A stretch of DNA of 64,000 bases from Heliomicrobium gestii (GTDB lineage Bacteria > Bacillota > Desulfitobacteriia > Heliobacteriales > Heliobacteriaceae): NCBI RefSeq assembly GCF_009877435.1, contig NZ_WXEX01000007.1:143616-207615 (forward strand), in the 5' to 3' direction. The translations under genes and the position numbers were made by a program. Shown here piece by piece: positions 26,048 to 35,900 of the stretch. Below the pieces are notes generated by a model. It was not told the origin of the DNA. It worked only from the letters and a program-made list of their open reading frames with translations, and searched no databases. The first letter of the stretch is position 1. Each line of letters starts with the position of its first letter.

Positions 26048-26572
26048 ATGGAACAACGCTTTCAACAACTGTATCGGGAAATGGCGCCCAAGCTGGGTCG
26101 CCAGGCCAACTTCCTTTTGGGGGACCCTGCCGCTGCGGAGGATCTGGTCCAGGAGGCCTTCTTGCGGTTGCACCGCACCGGCCTGGACGGCGTGGAACAT
26201 CCCGCCGCATGGCTGAGCAAGGTGATCAACAACCTCTGCTACAGCCACCTGCGCAGCGAAGGCAGCCGCAGGCAGCGTGAGGAAAAGGTCTTTCTCCAGA
26301 GTTCTGCCGAATTGTCGGCTACAGCGGCCTTGTCGGCAGAACAGATCGTCCTGGAACGAGAGGAAGCGCGCCTCACCCGCCTGGCCCTGGACCGACTGCA
26401 ATGCCGCGATCGCCTCGTTCTGTTGCTCAAGTTCTCCGGATTCAGTTACGATGAGATCGCCGCGGCGACCGAGATAGGGCGCAGTTCCGTGGGAACGGTG
26501 CTCCTCCGCGCTCGCGAACGATTCAGAAAAGCCTTTGAACAACTCGCCACCAGCCACTCAATCGGGGGGTGA
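26048..26572 (+). CDS. ECF-type RNA polymerase sigma factor
   Basis: 174 residues. Region 2 (~1-75: FQQLYREMAPKLGRQANFLL, then AAAEDLVQEAFLRLHR) and region 4 (~115-170: LDRLQCRDRLVLLLKFSGFS, then DEIAAATEIGRSSVGTVLLRARERF, a clear helix-turn-helix) are present, with no region 3, as in extracytoplasmic-function sigma factors. The ATG at 26048 begins just before region 2 and follows a weak GGTGAAAAT; the frame is open back to 25949. The stop is four bases before the anti-sigma start, so the pair is co-translated. It probably directs transcription of its own operon with the ABC exporter. Confidence 0.9.
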   Translation: MEQRFQQLYREMAPKLGRQANFLLGDPAAAEDLVQEAFLRLHRTGLDGVEHPAAWLSKVINNLCYSHLRSEGSRRQREEKVFLQSSAELSATAALSAEQIVLEREEARLTRLALDRLQCRDRLVLLLKFSGFSYDEIAAATEIGRSSVGTVLLRARERFRKAFEQLATSHSIGG

Positions 26573-26576
26573 ATCG

Positions 26577-27707
26577 ATGAACTGCCGTGATCAGGGAACC
26601 TGGCAGGCTTTTCTGGATAACGAAGTGACTCCTGCCGAAAAGGCAGCCATGCAACGTCATCTGGACACCTGCGCTCCTTGCGCCGCCACGTTGGCTGAAC
26701 TGACCGAACTGGAAGAATGGTCAACAGAGTCCTTAGCCGCCTACCAACGAGCGATGGAGACGGCGGCTCCCCTCCCGCCGGCGACCGGTCTCCCGCCCTT
26801 CGCTCCTGCCAACCGCCGCCCCACTCTGCCAATAGACAAACAAGGAGGAACCTCGCTGATGACACATTGGAAAAAATGGGCAAGCGCTGCGGCAGCCGCC
26901 GCCATGCTGGCCGGCGCCCTGACCGTGGCCCCCGTGCAACAGGCTGTTGCCGATTTTCTCTCCCTCTTCCGGGTGCAAAAATTGCAGATCGTCCAGGTCA
27001 CACCGGAACAACTTGACACGATGGCCCAGGCCGTCAAATCCAAGGTCGGCCAGGTGGATCTGCAGCAGTTCGGCAAAGTCGAGGTGCTGCAAAAACCGGA
27101 AGAACAAAAAGCCTTCCCCGACCAGGCAGTGAAACTGCTGCCCTTCGCCTTCAAACAGCCATCCTTCCTGCCTGACGGCTATGGCCGTCCCCGTCAGGTA
27201 TCCGTCTCGACGGAGGGTCGTTCCGAATTCCGTCTCGATGTGGCCCAGGTCAACAACCTGCTCAAAGGCATGGGGGCCACAACGCTTCTGCCTGACAGCT
27301 TGCAGGGCAAGGCGTTCGGATTGCGCATCCCCGCCGGCGCGCGGAGCGCCTTCACCAACGACGAGAGCAACAGCCGCATCAGCCTGGTCCAGTTCTCTAC
27401 TCCTGAACTGACCGTTCCTGATGGCGTCAATCCCCGTGACCTGCGGGCAGCCCTGCTTGATTTTCCGCTTCTGCCCCAGGATGTGCGGACCCAGTTGGCC
27501 GGCATCGAAGACTGGCAGAACACCATGGTGGTCCCCGACGTCAACGGCACTGTGGAAAAAGTCAACGTCAACGGCGCCGAAGGCGTTTACAACGCCGGTA
27601 AACACGGCGGTGGCAACCTGCTCTGGGTGGAGCAAGGCGTCATGTATCAGGTGAACGGCCCTGTTGACAAGGAGACCCTCCTGAAGGTGGCCCGTTCGCT
27701 GAAGTAA
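26577..27707 (+). CDS. Zinc-finger anti-sigma factor with large extracytoplasmic domain
   Basis: 376 residues. The N-terminus has the ZAS-type motif HLDTCAPC within NEVTPAEKAAMQRHLDTCAP, which binds zinc and holds the sigma factor. A Pro-rich linker is followed by one membrane helix (~100-120: WASAAAAAAMLAGALTVAPV) and a ~250-residue outer domain that may sense the signal. It ends with a DUF4367-like stretch (GGGNLLWVEQGVMYQVNGPV). The ATG at 26577 has GGGGGGTGA upstream. It keeps the ECF sigma factor inactive until a signal arrives. Confidence 0.88.
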   Translation: MNCRDQGTWQAFLDNEVTPAEKAAMQRHLDTCAPCAATLAELTELEEWSTESLAAYQRAMETAAPLPPATGLPPFAPANRRPTLPIDKQGGTSLMTHWKKWASAAAAAAMLAGALTVAPVQQAVADFLSLFRVQKLQIVQVTPEQLDTMAQAVKSKVGQVDLQQFGKVEVLQKPEEQKAFPDQAVKLLPFAFKQPSFLPDGYGRPRQVSVSTEGRSEFRLDVAQVNNLLKGMGATTLLPDSLQGKAFGLRIPAGARSAFTNDESNSRISLVQFSTPELTVPDGVNPRDLRAALLDFPLLPQDVRTQLAGIEDWQNTMVVPDVNGTVEKVNVNGAEGVYNAGKHGGGNLLWVEQGVMYQVNGPVDKETLLKVARSLK

Positions 27708-27724
27708 ACGCTGACCGCCTTTTG

Positions 27725-27736
27725 TCTACATGTAGA
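27725..27736. promoter_or_regulatory. 12-bp palindrome before the ABC ATPase gene
   Basis: TCTACATGTAGA is perfectly self-complementary and lies 12 bases upstream of the GTG start at 27749. It shares the half-site CTACATG with the palindrome at 8681-8696. Its role is unknown. Confidence 0.3.
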
Positions 27737-27748
27737 TGAGGTGAATCT

Positions 27749-28726
27749 GTGCCTGCCATCGAAACGATTGAATTAACCAAAACCTATCAAGGCCACGGGG
27801 GCTGCCGGGAGATTTCCCTGGCAGTCCCCCACGGCTGCATCTTCGGCCTTCTCGGTCCCAACGGCGCCGGGAAAAGCACCCTTGTCAAGATGCTCGTGGG
27901 CCTTCTCCAGCCAACCTCCGGCGAAGCGCGCCTGCTGGGGCGTCCCCTCGAAGATGTCTCTGTCCGCAAAAGGATCGGTTTTTTGCCGGAAGGCTTCCGT
28001 TATCACGACTGGCTCAGCGGTGAAGACCTGCTTCGTTTTCACGCCTCCCTCTACGGCCTCTCCTCTCGGGAGGCCTCCGAGCGGATCCCCGTCGTCCTGG
28101 AAATGGTCGGCCTGGGAGAGCAGGGGCGCAAACGGGTCGGCGCTTACAGTAAGGGGATGCAGCAGCGCATCGGGCTCGCCTGCGCCCTCCTGTCTGACCC
28201 GGAACTGGTCTTTCTTGATGAGCCTACCTCCGCCCTCGACCCCATCGGGCGCAAGGAGGTCCGCGACCTCCTCGTTCAACTGCGCGCTCGGGGCAAGACA
28301 GTCTTCCTGAACAGCCACCTCTTGAGCGAACTGGAGACGGTCTGTGACCGCATCGCCATCATCAAACAAGGCCGGCTGCTCTTTCAAGGCGACTGGCGCG
28401 AACTGGCCGGTCCGTTACGGCAGGCGCGGGTCGTCGTGAGCATGGGCATTGGGGTAGGCGTCGACACCGCTGTCACCCTTGGGGCGCCTGCTGCCCTGAC
28501 GCAAGAACTGACCCTTTCCGGCATCACCCTGACGAAGGCGACGCCGCTGCCTGCTGAAGCGGACAAGCCACCCCGCGCGGAGTGGCTCTTGACCTGGAGT
28601 GAAAACCCGCCTGATATTCCCCGCCTGGTGGAAACCCTCGTCCGGTTCGGCATTCCCGTCCATGAGGTAGCCCCTCTGGCCGGTTCCCTGGAAGAACTCT
28701 TTCTCGAAACCATCGCCAACGGTTAG
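27749..28726 (+). CDS. ABC transporter ATPase (exporter type)
   Basis: 325 residues. Walker A GPNGAGKST, signature YSKGMQQRIGLACALLSDPE (a degenerate LSGGQ, usual in the CcmA/NatA exporter class), Walker [14 protein letters not shown] and H-loop FLNSHLLSELE. The ~90 C-terminal residues form the regulatory tail seen in this class. The GTG start follows GAGGTGA. It pairs with the permease gene that begins 12 bases later, and both follow the sigma/anti-sigma genes, which suggests an ECF-controlled exporter, perhaps for antimicrobial peptides or lipids (inference). Confidence 0.92.
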   Translation: MPAIETIELTKTYQGHGGCREISLAVPHGCIFGLLGPNGAGKSTLVKMLVGLLQPTSGEARLLGRPLEDVSVRKRIGFLPEGFRYHDWLSGEDLLRFHASLYGLSSREASERIPVVLEMVGLGEQGRKRVGAYSKGMQQRIGLACALLSDPELVFLDEPTSALDPIGRKEVRDLLVQLRARGKTVFLNSHLLSELETVCDRIAIIKQGRLLFQGDWRELAGPLRQARVVVSMGIGVGVDTAVTLGAPAALTQELTLSGITLTKATPLPAEADKPPRAEWLLTWSENPPDIPRLVETLVRFGIPVHEVAPLAGSLEELFLETIANG

Positions 28727-28738
28727 GAGGGATCCGAC

Positions 28739-29602
28739 CTGTTTTCCATCGCCCGCCTCACCTTTCAAGAGGCGTCCAAAAAGCGGATCTTCCTGCTCAC
28801 CCTCCTGCTATCGGCCGTCTTTCTCGGCCTTTACGGCGCCGCTTTGCACCTGTTCGCCAAAGAGTTCGTCAAAATCCAATCCGCACCCGGCGGTGTGCAA
28901 CTGATCGCGCGCCAGGTCATCGGCCAGCAACTTCTCGGCGCCGGCCTCTATTTCTCCTCTTTCCTGCTGGCCTTATTGGCCCTGCTGGCCAGCGTCGGCT
29001 CCATCGCCTCGGAGATTGAAAACGGCTTGCTCCAGGCCATTGTGTCCAAGCCGATCCACCGGCGCGAGATCGTCCTCGGCAAGTTCCTGGGCTATGGCAT
29101 CCTCTTGACGGTCTACGCCCTGCTCCTCTACGGCGGGATCATGCTCTTAAACGGTCACTACAACCATCCCGCCCTCACCACGCTGACGTCCGGCAACCTG
29201 ATCGCCGGAGCAGCCGTCTTTCTGCTTCAACCGCTGCTGTTGCTGGCGGTGGCCCTGCTGTTCAGCACCCTCTTTCGAACCCTTACGGCCGGGATCGTCT
29301 CGGTTCTCCTGTACGCCCTGTCTGTCGTCGGCGGTTTCATCGAACAGATCGGCGGTCTGATCGACCGCAGCGACCTCGTCAACACGGGCATCGCCGTCAG
29401 CCTGGTCATCCCGAGCGACACCCTCTTTCGCAAGTTGATGAGCATCGTCGCCGGCAGCAACAGCAGCCCGCTCGCCTCCCTGGCGGCAGGCCCCTTCGGT
29501 GTCACCGCGCCGCCGAGCAATCTGATGCTGGCCTATATCATCCTGTATATCGTCGCCTCAATCTGGCTGGCGATCCGGGTCTTTAAAAAGAAAGAACTAT
29601 AA
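28739..29602 (+). CDS. ABC transporter permease (ABC-2 type), CTG start
   Basis: 287 residues with about six membrane helices. The conserved beginning (L/M)FSIARLTFQEASKKRIFLL is encoded directly after an AGGAGGG site at 28725-28731. The only codon that can start it there is the CTG at 28739; the next ordinary start, a TTG at 28844, would delete the first helix. Motifs such as GSIASEIENGLLQAIVSKPI and RREIVLGKFLGYG are typical of ABC-2 permeases. It forms the membrane part of the exporter with the preceding ATPase. Confidence 0.9.
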   Translation: MFSIARLTFQEASKKRIFLLTLLLSAVFLGLYGAALHLFAKEFVKIQSAPGGVQLIARQVIGQQLLGAGLYFSSFLLALLALLASVGSIASEIENGLLQAIVSKPIHRREIVLGKFLGYGILLTVYALLLYGGIMLLNGHYNHPALTTLTSGNLIAGAAVFLLQPLLLLAVALLFSTLFRTLTAGIVSVLLYALSVVGGFIEQIGGLIDRSDLVNTGIAVSLVIPSDTLFRKLMSIVAGSNSSPLASLAAGPFGVTAPPSNLMLAYIILYIVASIWLAIRVFKKKEL

Positions 29603-29612
29603 TTCCACCGGG

Positions 29613-30183
29613 CTATACCCTCGGGCCGCTTCTTCGCTCGCCTTCCACCTGCATGGACTTCAACTTGCCCGCTTCGTCGGCCAATTCATGGGATTGCCGC
29701 TTGAGGATGTCCGCCGTGTCTTCAATGGAGGCGTTGATGGTTTCGCTCCGCATAGATCGCCCGCATCATCTCCTCACAAACGCCATAGCCGCAGCACTGG
29801 CAGTTGATCCATCGTTCCTCTTCCGTGGGCTTATGCAGGCTTTGCCAGATCCGCTCCGCCTCCTCACGCGTCGGTTCGTCGAAGGGCTCTTTTCCCTTAG
29901 AAAAGAGGCCCTTTTTTTGTTGTCCCTGTTTTTCTATCTGCGCCTTTTTCCGTTTGTCCATCGCCCGGTCGATCTGATAGCGTGTCAGGTGGTGGGTCGT
30001 AGCGGGGCCGACGTTGCAGCCATGGAGGCAGTTGAGGATATCGACCAACACCGGCGCTTGGCCGCGCCGGATGTCCTCCTTCAGAATCGGAAAATACTCG
30101 CTATAGACCTCGCTGGCGCCTTCGACGCGGGGAATATCCGCTCGCTCGACCGGCACGCCGAAGCGCCGGAACTGTTGCAAATG
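29613..30183 (-). pseudogene. C-terminal remnant of a [FeFe]-hydrogenase-like Fe-S protein
   Basis: The minus-strand frame ending at 29722 lacks a start with a ribosome site and begins abruptly inside a conserved domain (RFGVPVERADIPRVEGASEV, then DILNCLHGCNVGPAT), as in the large-subunit C-terminal domain of [FeFe]-hydrogenase-like sensor proteins. It continues through a linker to a 4Fe-4S motif CQCCGYGVCEEM. At about 29741-29750 the frame breaks. The other frame carries on with SETINASIEDTADILKRQSH and ends at a TAG (29613-29615). The gene is thus truncated at the 5' end and frameshifted. A terminator hairpin abuts the truncated end. Confidence 0.7.
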
Positions 30184-30210
30184 AAAAACTCCACTGCCAC
30201 AGGGTGGAGT
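30183..30210 (-). terminator. Hairpin at the truncated end of the Fe-S remnant
   Basis: ACTCCAC/GTGGAGT arms (30188-30194 and 30204-30210) followed on the minus strand by TTTTTC. It would block transcription entering the remnant. Confidence 0.55.
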
Positions 30211-30598
30211 AAACGAGTATGACAAGTAGTAGGATTTAATTCCCTCTTTATTCTAAATTTAATAGTGGTAATTGGATAGTGAGAATCACGGCCTCTTTTC
30301 GACAATTATTTGGGTAAAAAACCCAAAAATCACTATTGACAGAAAATTCTAAATAATATTAAAATTAATCCAGCCTCAGCCGTCGTTTGTTTCGCTTCCT
30401 GTTGGTACATTTTTGTCTTGGCGCACTTTATCTTCTACACGAGTCGCACCGCGAATGAATGAGGCCTCATTCATCTCCCTCACCACCATTGATCACCTGT
30501 TACATAAATCAAGGAGGTGGCGACTCAGTTCTTTCCCCTATGTTGGTTTCTTTCCCTAAGCGTTTGGCATGAGTAATGGAACAGAAGGAGTGATTCGA
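30211..30598. other. AT-rich intergenic region with a 20-bp palindrome
   Basis: No gene is seen. It holds a TTGACA at 30336 with an AT-rich -10 zone (TATTAA 15 bases or TTAAAA 17 bases downstream), and a perfect palindrome ATGAATGAGGCCTCATTCAT at 30455-30474 that may be an operator for the gene starting at 30599. Confidence 0.45.
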
Positions 30599-32800
30599 AT
30601 GCGCAACCGTTGGATATCCCTGATGACCGCCGTGATCATGACCGGCTTTGCCGCGCTCGAAGGCGTTGCTGAGGCGGGAACCTACTCGGTGGTCAAGAAA
30701 CAGACCATTCAAGCCAACGAAGCCTTTTCCTCCCGGATCAACGTGGAGATCCCCTCATACAGCATGAATGCCTCGACCGATGATTTGCTGATCCGTTTTC
30801 CAGCAGACACGATCGTCTCAGATGTCTATGCGTATGCCCCTCCATCCATTGAAAATTCCGACAACCAGATCGCCGATGTGACATGGATGAAAAAGGTTAA
30901 TCCTAACTCAAATTCCTATGTATTTTCCGTTCAGCGGAACACGGCCTCTCCAGGCAAAGGGTTTTTTTATATCGATTTTCAAGGCATTCGCATTCCTTCG
31001 TATCAAAAAGGCGACTTTCCCGCCTATATGGAAGCCTCGCCAAACTCTGTTTTTTCTACGGAGCAACTTCCCTTAGCCACGATCTCCTCCGGAAAAGTAA
31101 CCCTATCGGTCGATGAAGTAGCCTCCATCAGTTCGGACAGCGCCGCATTGAGCACAATCCGCATCCGGGAAGAAAGTCCTGGCGACCTAAAAATCGCTAC
31201 CGATTCAATCGAACTAAAACTTCCGCCAGGGTTCAAATGGAAGCTCAACGGCACGGCCACCAACGAAACACTCTGGGGCGACCTTGCCCTTGGGTCACTC
31301 ACCACCGAGAACAACGATCAGACATTGAAGATAGGGATCAAACTAAAAAGCGGCGTCACCCTTGTCCCCGGAAGCAAACCCAAGGCTTCAACCATTGAAC
31401 TGTCGAACCTGCTGATCGAAGTGGATGAACAAGTAGCCCAAGCCGGCGATGTGAATGTAACGTTCGACGGTCAAAGTGACGTTACGGCCTCATCGATGGT
31501 TATCGCCCGGTATGGCGGCTATTCCCTCAAAGGCGGACCGTACGGGGATATCCCTACGATTATCGCCGGGCGACGGGATCAACCGATTGCCGTTTTCTTC
31601 GGTGAAGAACTTGCGCCTGGCACCATCGATGTCAACCGCAGCATTACAGCAACGGTCCCCAAGTATGTAAAATGGAACCGCGTCCCTGTTCTGGACACGG
31701 CCATCTCCGAACTAGGTGACGAGATCCAAATGCAGCGTTTTGGGACTTCTGGGACAGATCTCTTCTACAAAGATGACGATGGGTCAAAAATCAACGGCCG
31801 TTTCACGAAAAAGACACAAAAACGAGCGGCAAAGGTCTATTTCAAAAAGGGAACCGTTGATGTGGCTCCGAATTTCAAGGGTTTGCTGGCCCTGGAGTTT
31901 GGCGGAACATCCCCGATGCATGGCAAGATGCCGATCGCCAAGGTTGTCCCGCCGGTCGCCATGCAAGCGCTGAAACCGCTGGAAATCGTAGCCGGCGTCA
32001 AAAATCAAAAGTTGGACGACATCATCATCGCCGAAACCCTGCCCGGCGCATTACTGGCGAAGCAGTTGCGGATTTATGCGCCTAAGGGGATTACCTTCGA
32101 ACAACCACCTGGTTTTGAAGTGGTGGAAGGGAACCTCGTTCTTGCCAAAAACTCCGTCAATGTCTCTGATCAAAATGACAACGGCGACCCCTACGTCAGT
32201 GTAGACGTTGAAAATAGCAGCTCCGTCGCATCAAAGATCAAACTGAGCAATCTCGTGGTCAACGCCGACGGCAGCGTGCCAGATGGAACGCTCGTCTTCG
32301 AAATCAAAGGTTGGGATACGGCGACATCGGAAATCACACAAGGCGATTTTTCCGAATCAAAAGCGGCGGAAACCGTCGTGGCCAACGTGTATCGCTCCTC
32401 AACGACGCCAAAGACCCTTCAAGCATTGTTCACGATCGGACAAGCCAACGCACAGTTTGCAGGCAGTGAAGTGACGCTCGGCGCTGCGCCCTATATCAAA
32501 GAGGGGCGCACCTACCTGCCCCTTCGGGATGCAGCCAAAGCCGTCGGGATTGCCGACGCAGACATCCTGTGGGACCCGGCAACACAGCAGGCCACTCTGA
32601 GCAAAGGGGCCAAATTTGTTCAAATTCAGATGGACAGCACCACACTTCGCGTCAATGGGACTGAGATGACCATGGATACCCCTCCCGAGGTTGTCGATCC
32701 CGGGCGCATCATGGTTCCCGTCCGTTGGATCGCAAACGCCTTTAACGCAAATACGCAATGGGATGAAGCCACACAGACGGTAACGATCACCGCAAAATGA
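30599..32800 (+). CDS. Exported protein with C-terminal copper-amine-oxidase-N-like domain
   Basis: 733 residues. A signal peptide at 1-26 (MRNRWISLMTAVIMTGFAAL, cleavage near AEAGTY) is followed by ~580 residues of beta-rich sequence without recognised domain. The last ~115 residues match the Cu_amine_oxidN1 type (APYIKEGRTYLPLRDAAKAV, ILWDPATQQATLSKG, RIMVPVRWIANAFNANTQWD, ATQTVTI), a module common in Clostridia cell-surface proteins and not an oxidase. The ATG at 30599 has AGAAGGAGTG upstream. Probably a cell-envelope protein; role unknown. Confidence 0.88.
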   Translation: MRNRWISLMTAVIMTGFAALEGVAEAGTYSVVKKQTIQANEAFSSRINVEIPSYSMNASTDDLLIRFPADTIVSDVYAYAPPSIENSDNQIADVTWMKKVNPNSNSYVFSVQRNTASPGKGFFYIDFQGIRIPSYQKGDFPAYMEASPNSVFSTEQLPLATISSGKVTLSVDEVASISSDSAALSTIRIREESPGDLKIATDSIELKLPPGFKWKLNGTATNETLWGDLALGSLTTENNDQTLKIGIKLKSGVTLVPGSKPKASTIELSNLLIEVDEQVAQAGDVNVTFDGQSDVTASSMVIARYGGYSLKGGPYGDIPTIIAGRRDQPIAVFFGEELAPGTIDVNRSITATVPKYVKWNRVPVLDTAISELGDEIQMQRFGTSGTDLFYKDDDGSKINGRFTKKTQKRAAKVYFKKGTVDVAPNFKGLLALEFGGTSPMHGKMPIAKVVPPVAMQALKPLEIVAGVKNQKLDDIIIAETLPGALLAKQLRIYAPKGITFEQPPGFEVVEGNLVLAKNSVNVSDQNDNGDPYVSVDVENSSSVASKIKLSNLVVNADGSVPDGTLVFEIKGWDTATSEITQGDFSESKAAETVVANVYRSSTTPKTLQALFTIGQANAQFAGSEVTLGAAPYIKEGRTYLPLRDAAKAVGIADADILWDPATQQATLSKGAKFVQIQMDSTTLRVNGTEMTMDTPPEVVDPGRIMVPVRWIANAFNANTQWDEATQTVTITAK

Positions 32801-32895
32801 GGACCATCAGGGCAGCTTTCTCATGGTCGGCTCTGTGAATGGGCGCGCTTCCCGGGCGCCAGGTTAAAGGTGAAAATCACCGAAAATAGCATTCG

Positions 32896-32946
32896 AAAAG
32901 CCATGGTCGCTGTGGAGCGTACACCACCGCGACCATGGCTTTTTTC
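32896..32946. terminator. Terminator between convergent genes
   Basis: AGCCATGGTCGC (32899-32910) pairs exactly with 32929-32940, followed by six T on the plus strand and preceded by AAA. It serves the gene ending at 32800 and perhaps the minus-strand kinase ending at 32958. Confidence 0.85.
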
Positions 32947-32957
32947 ATCGCCTCAGA

Positions 32958-35900
32958 TTAATTGGAACCACCTAGTCGCTTTGACAGCATCGCCGCCATT
33001 TCCTTCATTTCGACAGGCTTGCACAGGTAATCATCCATGCCCGCCTCCTGGCAGCGTTCACGGTCTCCTGGCATGGCCATCGCGGTCATGGCTACGATGG
33101 GCACCCGCTTGCCTGCGCCCGCTTCCATCGCGCGAATTCGCCTGGTCGTTTCAAAACCGTCCATTTCCGGCATCTGACAGTCCATCAATATCAGGGCAAA
33201 TGTCTCTTCCCTGACAGCCAGGAGGGCTTCCGTCCCATTGCTCACCGTTCGAACAGGGTACCCCAGCTTCTTCAACTGCATGTCCGTCAGTCGCTGGTTG
33301 ACCGGGTTGTCTTCAACGAGCAGGATTCGCTGCTCCTCCTGCTGCGACCCTTGTACAATCATCGCCTGCGATGGCCCCAGCTCTAACGTCGGTACCGGCG
33401 TCGGCGCTGGTGCTGGTGCCGGCGGGGGCAGCGTTGGTGTCGATGTTGGTGCTGTAGATGTAGATATAGGTGTAGGTGTAAATGTAGATGTTGATATTGG
33501 CGCCCAAGTGTCCCCTTCTGCCGGTGTTTTGGCCCGTTCTTCTGCCAGGGAAAAGGGAATGGCAACCCAAAAGGTGGAACCCTTGTCTGGCTCGCTTTCC
33601 AGGCCAATCTCGCCGCCCATCATATCAACGAGGCGTTTGGAGATGGCCAGGCCCAACCCCGTTCCCCCGAAGCGTCGCGTCATCGATCCATCGGCCTGGG
33701 TGAAGGGGTGGAAGAGGCGCTCCTGGGCCTCCTTGTTGATCCCGATACCGGTATCAGCGACTTCAAACCGAATCGTGAGCCGTTGCTCCTCCCAAGATTG
33801 CTGGCTCACCATAATCGACACCCGCCCGCGTTCCGTAAATTTGACCGCGTTACTGGTCAGGTTCAGCAAAATTTGGCGTATCCGCACAGGGTCGCCGAGC
33901 AATGCTTGGCGGAGCCGGGGATCAACGAGGGCTGTCAGGGCAATCCCCTTTTCAAGGGCATGGCGATGCATCAGTTTCTCAACGCCATCGACAAGAGGCT
34001 CCACATAAAAGGGGACCGATTCCAACTCCATCTTACCGGCTTCAATCTTAGAAAAATCGAGCACATCGTTGATGATGGCCATCAGCAGTTCCGCCGACTC
34101 TTGCACCGTAACGGCGTAATCCCGTTGTTCTTCGTCGAGGGACGAGTAAAGCAGCAGTTCCGTCATGCCCAGAATGCCATTCATGGGGGTGCGGATCTCA
34201 TGGCTCATCATGGCCAGAAAATCGCTTTTCGCTTGGTTGGCTTCCTCTGCCGCCTGTTTTTGCCGAACCAGTTCTTCCTCTGTCTTTTTCAACTCAGTGA
34301 TATCGGAAACAAAACCCACCACCCCGGAAGGTTGCCGCTCGCCTTTTTCGTAGTACGGTTTGGCGTAGTTGTAAAAAGTCCGTCCACCCATTTCGGTGGT
34401 AAACTCCTGCAATTCCCCCCGGAACACTTTCTCTATGGCAGGCACAGAGATGTGGGAAAACTCGGGTGGGTGCACCTCTTCAATCGCTCGCCCCTTGACG
34501 GCGTCAGTGGTAAGGCCGAACTTTTCCGCGACGGCGCCCTCATTAAAGGTAAAGCAAAAACGTCCGTCAGGCATACGCTTCAATTTAAAGACTATGTTCG
34601 GCAGCATCTGTATGGTCTGTTTAAATTCATCGGCCAACTGCAACCGCAGTTCCTCCGCCTGATGCTGTTCTGTCACATCAATGCCAGTGGCGATGATGTA
34701 TTCGGCTTGTCCAAAAGAATCATACAGCAGCGCATTGGACCAGGTAATCATGCGCAAGCATCCCTCTTTGGTGACCCATTGGTTTTGCGTTTTTTGGATA
34801 AAAGCGATCTCTTGGGGATTTTCGAAGGCTGTTCTGAGCGTTTCCGCTGATTCCGGCAAGGGCAAGAAGTCCCAAAAGACCCTCCCTTTGACCTCATCAA
34901 AGGTGTACCCGGAAATCTCTTCACAGGCGCGGTTAAATCGAACGATGCGTCCCGTCCGGTCCAACACCATGATCAACGCCCCAGAGGTGTCTAAGACGGT
35001 GGAGATAAAGACCTGCTCGTGTCTTAATTCCAAGTTGGCGTCAGCCAGCGCCTGCGTGCGCTCGCGAACCTTCTCTTCCAGCGTCTCATTGGCCTGCTGG
35101 ATCTGCTGGAACTTGTCCTGCAAGGCGTCGGCCATCGCCTGAAAGTTGGTGATCAGATCGTCAAATTCGACAATGATACTTTGGGGCCAGTCGACCCTCG
35201 TCCGCGATAAAATTTTGTCGGGAAGATCCCGCGTCACTTCCACCAATTGAGAGACGGGATGGGTGCTTTGCCGGTTATGCCATGCGCCAATGACGAGCGC
35301 GGAAAAGGTAAAGGCCAGCATCAGCGCCAGGTTGCGGATGTACTCCTCCATGAGTTGCTTTTGGTAGGGCGCCAGCGGTATTTCAACGATGACCTTCCAT
35401 GGAAGGTCATCACTCACCACGGTCTCTCGCAGGTAGGCGGATCGTTGCCATTTAGTCACAGGCGGCAGGTTCTTTTCGTCCGGAATCCGTTGCCACACGC
35501 CATCACGCAACGGAATCACCTTACCTGATTGATGGTCGGCGTATCTCGCCAAAAAAGGAAGGTCTTCCCGGGTGCTGGCCATCACCTGTCCGGCCTGGTT
35601 CAGGAGTGTCACCTGAGCGTATCCCGCCGGATCCAGCGAGGATGTCAACAGATTTTTACGGATAAAGTCAAGGTTCAGATTGCCGGCAGCGACACCAATC
35701 AATCGACCTTCATTACGTATAGGAATCGCTGTCTCTACGGAAGGATGACCATTTTCGTCGACAAATGCCTCGGAAAGGAAAAACTGGCGCGAAGACCGAG
35801 CCTGCTGAATGCGCTCTTCGCTTCTTGACGTTATGCCGGTTTGGGAATCCGAAACATCACTCGGCGCCAGCAACGCGCCGGAAGTGTCATAGAGGCGGAG

